Shown: in pieces, positions 16,496-24,007 of the stretch
Numbering within the stretch: position 1 is the first letter of the stretch
Layout: the number at the start of each line of letters is the position of its first letter
Assembly: GCA_947380905.1 (NCBI GenBank)
Contig: CANCSS010000014.1
Location: 1 to 55,299, forward strand
Direction: 5' to 3'
Length of the DNA: 55,299 nucleotides
Source: Chitinophagaceae bacterium
GTDB taxonomy: Bacteria; Bacteroidota; Bacteroidia; Chitinophagales; Chitinophagaceae
Program-made: the position numbers and the translations under genes
The notes under the pieces: model-generated
Databases searched by the model: none
What the model saw: only the letters and a program-made list of their open reading frames with translations
Told to the model about the DNA's origin: nothing

Positions 16496-17059
16496 ATGTC
16501 AGAAGAGTTAAAGAAAATCACAGTGAATGCCGAAAATGGCATGAAAAAGGCCATCAATCACTTGGAAATAGAGATTTCTAAGATAAGAGCTGGCAAAGCA
16601 TCGCCCTCCATTTTAGAAGGGATCAATGTAGATTATTATGGCACCCCTACGCCGGTGAGCCAAGTGGGGAATGTGCAAGTGTTAGACAGCAGAACAATCA
16701 GTATACAGCCTTGGGAAAAAAATATGTTGGCGCTCATTGAAAGAGCTATTATGGCTGCGAATATTGGTATTACGCCTCAGAATGATGGTATACAAATTAG
16801 ATTGTTTACCCCTCCTTTGACGGAAGAACGTAGAAAAGAGTTGGTAAAGAAGGCAAGTGCTGAAGGAGAATTAAGCAAAGTATCTATTCGTAATATTAGA
16901 CGTGATCATATTGAGCAAGTAAAGAAATTACAAAAGGATGGGGCTAGTTTGGATATTTGTAAAGGTGCCGAAGACGAGATTCAACAAATAACAGACAAGC
17001 ACATTGGCTTGGTTGAAAAACATTTAGAGTCCAAAGAAAAAGAAATTATGACGATTTAA
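16496..17059 (+). CDS. frr: Ribosome recycling factor
   Basis: Works with EF-G to split post-termination ribosomes. The 187-residue protein shows the whole-family pattern: N-terminal helix with HLEIEISKIRAGKASPSIL, the small beta domain VDYYGTPTPVSQVGNVQV, and the C-terminal helical region with VSIRNIRRDHIEQVKKL. The start at MSEELKK (16496) gives the usual length; upstream residues in frame overlap the promoter. It is usually found behind pyrH or tsf, but here it stands alone, divergent from the transketolase subunit gene. Confidence 0.96.
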   Translation: MSEELKKITVNAENGMKKAINHLEIEISKIRAGKASPSILEGINVDYYGTPTPVSQVGNVQVLDSRTISIQPWEKNMLALIERAIMAANIGITPQNDGIQIRLFTPPLTEERRKELVKKASAEGELSKVSIRNIRRDHIEQVKKLQKDGASLDICKGAEDEIQQITDKHIGLVEKHLESKEKEIMTI

Positions 17060-17099
17060 GTAAAGTGGTACCATTCACTTTTAACTTACCATAAAAAAT

Positions 17100-17131
17100 A
17101 AGCCTCGATACTTTTTTAGTGTCGGGGCTTA
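17100..17131. terminator. Hairpin between frr and the EamA gene
   Basis: AAGCCTCGATA pairs with TGTCGGGGCTT (two T-G wobbles) around a T-rich loop that contains the stop codon of the minus-strand EamA gene. It probably serves both convergent transcripts. Confidence 0.65.
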
Positions 17132-17988
17132 TTTACAATATAGACACCCAATAATATAATAAGTAAGCTACCAACTTGTAGTAAAGAAATGGTTTCTCCA
17201 AAATAAATGCCCCAGGCTACTGCCACAATGGGTATTCCATAAGTGACCATCGAAGCAAACACAATACTGGATCTTTTTATAAGCATGTAAAAAAGAATGG
17301 AGGAGATGGAAGTGCCCACCACCCCTAAACAAATGCTACTTAAAGAAGCGTTGATATTGGAAGGGTCTTTAAAATTTAGATTAAAAAAGCCGGTACTATA
17401 AAGATGAAGTAAACTAGGTACAATTAAAAAAGCAAAGGCAACCGATGCAATGTCTAAGGCGCGTATATTTTGTAAAAACTTTCCTACCATATTTACATTT
17501 AGACCGTATAAAAAAGTGGCCATCAACACTAAGGATGCATAAGATAAATTCTCGAAACTAATATTTTTACCAGATACAATTAGTAAACAAAGTCCTATAA
17601 ATCCTACCAGCACGCCCGCTAATTTTTTATTGTTAGAAGGAAGTTTGAAAAAAAATAAGCCCACAAGAATGGTAAACAGGGGCGTTAACGAGTTTAAAAT
17701 TCCAGCAAGCGCACTATCGATTTTAGTTTCAGCAATGCAAAAAAGATAAGCGGGTATAAAATTTCCAATGATGCCAGAAATAAGCACTAATCCCATTTTT
17801 TCTTTGGGTATTTTTTTGAAAGCACTAAAAGCAAAAGGCAACAAAACAAGGCCTGCAAACAGCATGCGCATCGAAGCCACTTGATAGGGGGAAAGCACTG
17901 TTAGGCCTTCTTTCATTAAAATAAAGGAGCTGCCCCAGATAAGGGATAATATGCCAAACAAGAACCAATTGAAGAACTTATTGTTCAC
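17116..17988 (-). CDS. EamA/DMT-family transporter
   Basis: A 290-residue inner-membrane protein with ten predicted hydrophobic segments arranged as two EamA repeats (about 5-140 and 150-285). The N-terminal signature is LIWGSSFILMKEGL. The substrate of such exporters (amino acids, metabolites) cannot be deduced here. The start is GTG at 17988 (V/M-NNKFFNWFLFG); there is no in-frame ATG upstream that keeps the protein compact. The stop codon lies within a shared terminator hairpin. Confidence 0.85.
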   Translation of the reverse strand: MNNKFFNWFLFGILSLIWGSSFILMKEGLTVLSPYQVASMRMLFAGLVLLPFAFSAFKKIPKEKMGLVLISGIIGNFIPAYLFCIAETKIDSALAGILNSLTPLFTILVGLFFFKLPSNNKKLAGVLVGFIGLCLLIVSGKNISFENLSYASLVLMATFLYGLNVNMVGKFLQNIRALDIASVAFAFLIVPSLLHLYSTGFFNLNFKDPSNINASLSSICLGVVGTSISSILFYMLIKRSSIVFASMVTYGIPIVAVAWGIYFGETISLLQVGSLLIILLGVYIVNKPRH

Positions 17989-18087
17989 GCTCTAAATTTT
18001 GGGTAAAGATGCTTTATTTTTTATAAAAGTGGATAAATACTTGGTCATTTGGCGCTAAATTAGTCTTGATTCCTTTTCTTTGTGGGA

Positions 18088-18975
18088 ATGAACCAGCATA
18101 CGAATTATTCCATAAAAGTAGACCAATTTGAAGGTCCTTTTGACTTACTGCTTTTTTTTATTGAGCGAGACGAAATGGATATTTACAATATTCAGATTAC
18201 TAAAATCATCAATGATTTTTTACATTTTATTCATGATCAAGAAAAAGTAAACATAGAGCTAAGTAGTGAGTTCATTTTGTTTGTATCTACTTTAATGCGC
18301 ATCAAGGCCAAGCTTTTATTGCCAAGAAAAGAATTGGATGCTTTGGGAAATGAAATTGATCCAAGACAAGAATTAATAGATAAAATTTTAGAGTATAAAA
18401 AGTACAAAGAAGCCGCTGTTCAAATGGCCGATTTGGAAGCGCTTAGGATGTTAATGATGAAGCGCGGAAATATACAACAAGAAATGTCGATGGTGGGGGA
18501 GGAAGCGGCAGAAGGAACTGAATTGCAAACGGTGACTTTGTTTAAATTGATGAAGTCATTTGAGAAAGTAATGACTCGTTTACAAGACCGTCAAAATAGA
18601 CCAGTGCATACCGTAGTGAGGTACAATTATACAATGGAAGGCAGCAGGGCTTATTTGCTAGACATTGTTAGAGAAGGCAAGACGGTCGCTTTTGAAAAAG
18701 TATTTGACATTTGTCAAGACAGGGTACATGCGCTTTTCTTATTCTTATCTATCTTAGAATTGTCTCAACAAAAATACATGAAGTTAATGGTGGGAGAAGG
18801 ACGCAATAATTTTATCATCGAATGGAATGAAAATAGAGAAGATGATTTAGAGCCAGGACATATAGATAGTTTTGATTCTTATGAAACGCCCAATTTAGAA
18901 TCATTTAAGGAAGATCCTATTCAAGAAGATACAGCGCCTGAAAATTTAGGTGATTTTGATCCTAGTTTAAACTAA
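18088..18975 (+). CDS. scpA: Segregation and condensation protein A (ScpA)
   Basis: Kleisin subunit of the bacterial SMC condensin, joining the SMC heads with ScpB to organise the chromosome. The 295-residue protein starts with the SMC-neck binding region FEGPFDLLLFFIERDEMDIYNI in the usual place, followed by LMRIKAKLLLP. The C-terminal winged helix (about 195-255, AFEKVFDICQDRVHALFLFLSILEL) is intact. An acidic tail of about 40 residues follows. The ATG at 18088 is chosen over GTG at 18082. No scpB is adjacent; it must be elsewhere. Confidence 0.93.
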   Translation: MNQHTNYSIKVDQFEGPFDLLLFFIERDEMDIYNIQITKIINDFLHFIHDQEKVNIELSSEFILFVSTLMRIKAKLLLPRKELDALGNEIDPRQELIDKILEYKKYKEAAVQMADLEALRMLMMKRGNIQQEMSMVGEEAAEGTELQTVTLFKLMKSFEKVMTRLQDRQNRPVHTVVRYNYTMEGSRAYLLDIVREGKTVAFEKVFDICQDRVHALFLFLSILELSQQKYMKLMVGEGRNNFIIEWNENREDDLEPGHIDSFDSYETPNLESFKEDPIQEDTAPENLGDFDPSLN

Positions 18976-18996
18976 GTCTTCTTAAAGTTTTACAAT

Positions 18997-20919
18997 TTAT
19001 ACTTCTGCGAGTATTTGCTTGCCCAGTAAGGTTTTCACAGCTTCTGCAATAGCTATTGCATCAAAGTGGCATTCTTGGTGTAATTCTTTTAAACTGCCAT
19101 GTTCTACAATGGTATCTGGGATACCTAGGATGGTAATTTTACTTGAGTAATTGTGCGCGTTCATGAATTCTAATATGGCCGAACCCATTCCGCCTACCAC
19201 CGTCGCGTCTTCTACTGTAACAATTTTATCATATTTTTTGAATACTTCGTGCAGTAAATCTTCATCCAACGGTTTTACAAATCGAATGTCGTAATGGGCA
19301 GGATCTATGCCTTCTTCTCTTAAATTTCTGATTGCAGTTTGTGCGAAATTTCCTGGATGTCCAAAAGTTAAAATTGCAATATCATTTCCATCTTTTAATT
19401 TTCGACCTTTTCCAATCGTAATTTTTTCGAATGGCTTTTGCCAATCTACGATCACACCTTCGCCTCTTGGGTATCTAATGACAAAGGGTGCATTGGTTTC
19501 AGGCAATTGAGCAGTATACATCAAGTTGCGTAGTTCAATTTCATTCATAGGAGCCGATACAATCATATTCGGGATACATCTAAAGAAAGCAATGTCATAA
19601 CAACCATGGTGGGTCGGTCCATCTTCCCCAACCAAACCTGCGCGGTCTAAACAAAAAACCACCGGTAAATTTTGTAAGGCAACATCGTGGATGACTTGGT
19701 CATAGGCTCTTTGCATAAAGGAAGAATAGATATTACAAAAAGCTTTGATGCCTTGTGTAGCTAAGCCAGCACTTAAAGTAACCGCGTGTTGTTCGCAGAT
19801 GCCAACGTCAAAAGCCCTATCAGGCATGGCTTCCATCATAAATTTCAATGAAGATCCACTGGGCATAGCAGGCGTAATACCCATAATTGATTTATTGGCC
19901 TTCGCTAATTCTACAATGGTATGTCCAAACACATCCTGGTATTTTGGAGGTTGTGGTGTTTCAATTTTTTTCTTAATAATCTCACCAGTTAATTTATCAA
20001 ATAAACCAGGTGCATGCCATTTGGTTTGATCTTTTTCTGCCAATGCGTAACCTTTCCCTTTTACGGTAAGTACATGCAAAATTTTTGGACCAGGTATTTC
20101 TCTTAAATCTTTTAAGGTATCTACTAAGTTGGCAATATTATGCCCATCTACAGGGCCAAAATAACGCAGGTTCAATGCTTCAAATAAATTACTACTTTTC
20201 GAAACCACGCCTTTTAAACTTGCTTCCACTTTAGAAGCCATTTCACGCGTAAATGTTTTTCCTATAGGTAATTTACCCATGAGCTGCCAAAGTTCATCCC
20301 TTACTTTATTGTAAGTAGGAGAAGTACTAATGTCAGTTAAATATTCTTTAAGTGCACCCACATTTGGATCGATGCTCATGCAATTGTCGTTCAAAATAAT
20401 TAATACATCGCTATCGGCAACGCCAGCATGATTCATGGCTTCAAATGCCATACCAGCGGTCAAAGAGCCATCTCCAATGATGGCAACAGATTTTCTATTT
20501 TCTTTTTTATACTTCGCAGCCATAGACATACCCAATGCTGCAGAAATGGAAGTAGAAGAATGTCCTACGCCAAAAGTGTCGTACTCGCTTTCGGTTCTTT
20601 TAGGAAAACCACTTAAGCCTTTGTATTTACGATTGGTAGTAAATACATCTCTACGCCCAGTTAAAATTTTATGACCATACGCTTGATGTCCTACATCCCA
20701 AACCAATTGGTCATAGGGGGTATTGTAAATGTAATGAAGAGCAACTGTTAATTCAATCACGCCTAAGCTAGCAGCAAAGTGGCCGCCATGCACGCTTACT
20801 ATATCAATAATGTATTGACGCAATTCGTCGCATACTTGATGCAATTTCTCCTTAGGAATTTTTTTCAAATCTTCCGGGGAGTCTATCATTTTCAATAAAG
20901 GTCCAGCCTCGCTATGCAT
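18997..20919 (-). CDS. dxs: 1-Deoxy-D-xylulose-5-phosphate synthase
   Basis: Condenses pyruvate and glyceraldehyde 3-phosphate to DXP, the first step of the MEP isoprenoid pathway; TPP-dependent. The 640 residues contain the TPP motif GDGSLTAGMAFEAMNHAG with NDNCMSIDPNVG, and the pyrimidine-domain motif YSSFMQRAYDQVIHDVALQ, with the substrate loop DRAGLVGEDGPTHHG. The C-terminal transketolase-like domain is complete. The gene ends 21 bp from scpA and converges with it. A near-match TACTTTTA to the -7 motif lies upstream. Its product feeds isoprenoid precursors that the GGGPS encoded at 22.9 kb could use. Confidence 0.96.
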   Translation of the reverse strand: MHSEAGPLLKMIDSPEDLKKIPKEKLHQVCDELRQYIIDIVSVHGGHFAASLGVIELTVALHYIYNTPYDQLVWDVGHQAYGHKILTGRRDVFTTNRKYKGLSGFPKRTESEYDTFGVGHSSTSISAALGMSMAAKYKKENRKSVAIIGDGSLTAGMAFEAMNHAGVADSDVLIILNDNCMSIDPNVGALKEYLTDISTSPTYNKVRDELWQLMGKLPIGKTFTREMASKVEASLKGVVSKSSNLFEALNLRYFGPVDGHNIANLVDTLKDLREIPGPKILHVLTVKGKGYALAEKDQTKWHAPGLFDKLTGEIIKKKIETPQPPKYQDVFGHTIVELAKANKSIMGITPAMPSGSSLKFMMEAMPDRAFDVGICEQHAVTLSAGLATQGIKAFCNIYSSFMQRAYDQVIHDVALQNLPVVFCLDRAGLVGEDGPTHHGCYDIAFFRCIPNMIVSAPMNEIELRNLMYTAQLPETNAPFVIRYPRGEGVIVDWQKPFEKITIGKGRKLKDGNDIAILTFGHPGNFAQTAIRNLREEGIDPAHYDIRFVKPLDEDLLHEVFKKYDKIVTVEDATVVGGMGSAILEFMNAHNYSSKITILGIPDTIVEHGSLKELHQECHFDAIAIAEAVKTLLGKQILAEV

Positions 20920-21074
20920 GCTTCAAGTTTGTGTTGTAAAAGTAAGTTAATAACATAAATATTCAACAAAAGTTTAAAGTGAAAAAGGAGCCAAAATGCC
21001 ACCTACCCAAGTATTTGACCAATCATCCAAACTAAGGGCCAATAAGCAAGCAAATTGGAGTAAATTGGGGACAG

Positions 21075-22190
21075 ATGAAAAAGAATGCTTCCCTATATTG
21101 GATTTGTCAGATTGCCGGCTGGTTTAGCTATGGCTTGGCCATTGTATTTTTTGCCTACATATTGGAAAAGCAATTGAGCTTAATTTTTTATCCCAGATTA
21201 CTTATCACAATTATATTAGGAATTCTTTTGACCCATTTGCTTAGAAAGTCGATGTTGAAACTTTCTTTAAGGCCGCCTACCCCAAGTCACCAATGGTGGA
21301 AAATATTTTTGCTTATTTTATTATTTGCTGGGTTATTTAGTATTCTAAATAGTTCCTTAATTGAATTGTTCAAATTATTTGATAGAGATAGAGATGGACT
21401 GAATGGTGCGCCCAGTCATTTTGTTTTTTCATTACACAATATTATTTCGACTTGGAATGTGGCAAGAGTCAATAAGCGCATCTTATTTAGCTTGTTGTTA
21501 GACGGACCTATTTTTTTGGTATGGGTTTCGGTGTATGTTTTATGGCATTATATTGAGTTTACCAATTCGGAGGAAGTAAATAAAGTAAGATTGGAAACCA
21601 TCATTAAAGAGTTGGAATTAAAAACCATTAAATCGCAAATCAATCCACATTTTATTTTCAATGCATTAAACAGCATTCGTGCATTGGTAGATGAGGATCC
21701 AAAAAGAGCAAGACAAGCCATTACCGAGTTGAGTAATATTTTAAGAAGTAGTATACAAGCAGACAAAGTGGAAATTACCACCCTTGAAAAAGAGTTGGAT
21801 ATTGTCAAAGATTATTTGGCATTAGAATACATTCGTTTTGCGGATAGGTTAATTGTAGCATATGAAATTGAGCCATCAACCATGGACAATGAATTGCCTC
21901 CTATGATGTTGCAAACCTTAGTGGAAAATGCCATAAAACATGGGCTAGGCAAGCAACCGGGCGATTGTACTATAAAAATTATTTCAAAATTTGATCAAGA
22001 CAAACATATTTTAATGGTTCAAAATACCGGATTATTAAATGCCAGTGAAAAAGATGGTTTTGGATTGCAAAGCACCAAAGAGCGTTTAAATATTTTGTAT
22101 AGAGGCCAGGCTTTGTTCGAACTTTTTCAAGGTGCGCCCAATCAGGTAACCGCAAAATTAGCGATCCCCATTTCTATTCATAAAAAGTAA
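21075..22190 (+). CDS. LytS-type sensor histidine kinase (His_kinase family)
   Basis: A 371-residue membrane sensor kinase. Four hydrophobic segments lie in about residues 8-165. The phospho-acceptor box QINPHFIFNALNSIRALV follows with H192, and then the ATPase part with N-box LVENAIKHGLGK and G-box DGFGLQSTKERL. This is the short kinase type that partners LytTR regulators. There is no periplasmic sensor domain of recognisable family, so the signal may be sensed within or near the membrane. The regulator gene starts 3 bp later, forming one operon. Target genes cannot be named from this window. Confidence 0.92.
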   Translation: MKKNASLYWICQIAGWFSYGLAIVFFAYILEKQLSLIFYPRLLITIILGILLTHLLRKSMLKLSLRPPTPSHQWWKIFLLILLFAGLFSILNSSLIELFKLFDRDRDGLNGAPSHFVFSLHNIISTWNVARVNKRILFSLLLDGPIFLVWVSVYVLWHYIEFTNSEEVNKVRLETIIKELELKTIKSQINPHFIFNALNSIRALVDEDPKRARQAITELSNILRSSIQADKVEITTLEKELDIVKDYLALEYIRFADRLIVAYEIEPSTMDNELPPMMLQTLVENAIKHGLGKQPGDCTIKIISKFDQDKHILMVQNTGLLNASEKDGFGLQSTKERLNILYRGQALFELFQGAPNQVTAKLAIPISIHKK

Positions 22191-22193
22191 AAG

Positions 22194-22925
22194 ATGCCCA
22201 TTAAAGCAATTATCATTGACGACGAAAGATTGGCTCGAAATGAGTTAAAAAAGTTATTGGCCGAACACCCCGAAATACAAATTATTGACGAAGCAAGCAA
22301 TGTGGATGAGGGGGTAGAAAAAATTGATTTGTCCAGGCCCGACCTTATTTTCTTAGACATACAAATGCCTGGCAAAACGGGCTTTGATTTATTGGCTGAA
22401 TTGGAAAAAGCACCAAAAGTAATTTTTACTACGGCCTATGATGAATTTGCATTAAAGGCATTTGAAGTAAATGCCTTAGATTATTTATTGAAGCCCATTG
22501 ATCCAAAAAGATTGGCAGACGCTATACAAAAATTGCAAGCCGAAATACAATTGGAGCAAGCAAGTTTATCTGGCAATCAACGTGGGCCGTTATCGGAGAG
22601 TGACCAAGTATTTGTAAAGGATGGTGAAAAATGTTGGTTTGTGAAATTGCAAGACATTAGGTTGTTTGAAAGTGTAGGCAATTATGCCAAAGTATATTTT
22701 GCCACCAATAAGCCCCTTATTTTGAAGTCTTTGAATGCATTGGAAGATAGATTAGACGATCGCGTGTTTTTTAGAGCCAATAGAAAACACATTATTAATT
22801 TACATTGGATCGAAAAAATAGAGCCCTATTTTAATGGAGGACTGTTGGTAGAATTAAAAGGAGGAGAGAAAATAGAAATAAGCCGACGTCAAACAGTCAA
22901 GTTTAAAGAAATGATGAGTTTCTAA
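22194..22925 (+). CDS. LytTR-type response regulator
   Basis: Cytoplasmic two-domain regulator of 243 residues. The receiver domain (1-120) has acidic residues in IIDDERLARNEL, the phospho-acceptor D55 in LIFLDIQMPGKTG, the conserved Thr in VIFTTAYDEFA and the Lys in YLLKPIDPKRL. The LytTR DNA-binding domain (about 140-240) has FFRANRKHIINL and LKGGEKIEISRRQTVKFKE. It would bind direct repeats upstream of target promoters. It is paired with the LytS-type kinase 3 bp upstream and converges with the GGGPS gene, 10 bp away. Confidence 0.94.
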   Translation: MPIKAIIIDDERLARNELKKLLAEHPEIQIIDEASNVDEGVEKIDLSRPDLIFLDIQMPGKTGFDLLAELEKAPKVIFTTAYDEFALKAFEVNALDYLLKPIDPKRLADAIQKLQAEIQLEQASLSGNQRGPLSESDQVFVKDGEKCWFVKLQDIRLFESVGNYAKVYFATNKPLILKSLNALEDRLDDRVFFRANRKHIINLHWIEKIEPYFNGGLLVELKGGEKIEISRRQTVKFKEMMSF

Positions 22926-22935
22926 TAAAGGCTTT

Positions 22936-23685
22936 CTATTTGTTCAAACTATGAATCGCGTTGGAGATGGCGGTGATTAAATCTGGATCTTTTTCTGCTG
23001 CATTGCCCACAACAATAATATCTGCACCCGCCAAGCAATTTTCTTTTGCTTTATCAGGGGTTGTAATGCCGCCACCTACCACCAAAGGAATTTGAATGTG
23101 TTTGGCTACTTCTTTAATCATAGCAGTTGGAATGGCTTTTAATGCCCCGCTGCCTGCATCCATATAAATCAATCTTAGCCCTAACATTTCCCCCGCCATG
23201 GCGGTACAAATAGCAATGTCATTTTTATTGGATGGAATAGGGTTGGTATTGGAAATGTATGAAACCGTGGTAGGGGATCCTCCATCAATAAGCATGTAAC
23301 CTACTGGAATAATTTCTAAACCACTTTGTTTGACAAAGGGAGCGCTAATCACATGTTGCCCTATGAGTAATTCTGAATTGCGGCCAGAAATTAAAGACAA
23401 GTATAATAAAGCATCTGCTTTAGGTGTAATTTGATCTGGAGAACCAGGAAACAAAAATACAGGAATACTGCAATGCTTTTTTATGGTAGCTACCATGGTA
23501 TCTAAGGTATCTGTTACTACCAAACTACCTCCCACAAAAAAGAAATCAACTTTGGCTTTAACTGCAATCTCAATGGTGCTTAGTAGGCTTTGTTCATTAA
23601 GTTTGTCTGGGTCTATTAAAACGGCAAAGGCTTTATTCGATTTTGCTTTGCCATTAACGATGGTATGGTATCTATTTTGAGTCAT
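22936..23685 (-). CDS. Geranylgeranylglyceryl phosphate synthase-like protein (GGGPS/PcrB family)
   Basis: TIM-barrel prenyltransferase family that joins sn-glycerol-1-phosphate to a long prenyl diphosphate. The 249 residues include the opening KAFAVLIDPDKLNEQ, the substrate-binding run VDFFFVGGSLVV, the motif YMDAGSGALKAIP and the C-terminal phosphate loop PLVVGGGITTPDKAKE with ADIIVVGNAAEKD. Archaeal enzymes make ether lipids; some Bacteroidota homologues have been reported to be active on geranylgeranyl diphosphate, but their cellular role is unclear. Prenyl length (C20 or C35) cannot be read here. The start at 23685 gives the expected N-terminus. Confidence 0.88.
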   Translation of the reverse strand: MTQNRYHTIVNGKAKSNKAFAVLIDPDKLNEQSLLSTIEIAVKAKVDFFFVGGSLVVTDTLDTMVATIKKHCSIPVFLFPGSPDQITPKADALLYLSLISGRNSELLIGQHVISAPFVKQSGLEIIPVGYMLIDGGSPTTVSYISNTNPIPSNKNDIAICTAMAGEMLGLRLIYMDAGSGALKAIPTAMIKEVAKHIQIPLVVGGGITTPDKAKENCLAGADIIVVGNAAEKDPDLITAISNAIHSLNK

Positions 23686-23826
23686 TTCTTTGCACCCGAA
23701 AGGTGCGTCTTTTTGTTGGAATCTTCAAAATTATCCAATTTAATTATATGATTAGAGGGGAATCTCTATTTATTACTAAAAAATACAATAATTCAAGGTT
23801 TTTTTTTCGCAGAAACTAACATAAGG

Positions 23827-23891
23827 TGGGGATAAATCACGAAAATCAAGCCGGATAAAGGGTTTAATTTAATCCACATTTCTTTTCCACA
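23827..23891. promoter_or_regulatory. Cluster of three DnaA-box-like sites upstream of nrdJ
   Basis: TTATCCCCA (minus strand, 23827-23835), TAATCCACA (23870-23878) and TTTTCCACA (23883-23891) each differ from TTATCCACA at one base. Binding is inferred only from this match. Confidence 0.4.
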
Positions 23892-23967
23892 GCTGTTGAT
23901 ATTTCCATGGTTGCATTATGGTCATAGAAAGATATTTTCGTATACCCATCAAGGTTTTTGAAAAATC

Positions 23968-23985
23968 TAGTGGGATAACCCACTA
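23968..23985 (+). promoter_or_regulatory. Stem-loop in the nrdJ leader
   Basis: TAGTGGG-ATAA-CCCACTA is a perfect 7-bp stem with a four-base loop, ending 22 nt before the start codon. It could be an operator or a translation-control hairpin. Confidence 0.5.
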
Positions 23986-24007
23986 ACATCCAAAATAGAA
24001 TACGACC

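Larger units (their letters stand above)
23686..24007. other. 322-bp control region between the GGGPS and nrdJ genes
   Basis: The longest gene-free stretch in the window. It holds a small hairpin next to the GGGPS start (GCACC / GGTGC, 23697-23707), three DnaA-box-like 9-mers (23827-23891) and a 7-bp stem-loop 22 nt before the nrdJ ATG (23968-23985). I looked for a cobalamin riboswitch, since nrdJ needs B12, and do not see the expected conserved boxes. No short gene with convincing coding character is present. Confidence 0.6.

Noticed and set aside
19307..20674. Several plus-strand open frames opposite dxs
   Set aside because: They are short, overlap a conserved gene, and have no own start signals or family features.
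23686..24007. Cobalamin riboswitch upstream of B12-dependent nrdJ
   Set aside because: Only a partial AGCCGG-like word at 23849; the other conserved boxes and stems are not visible.
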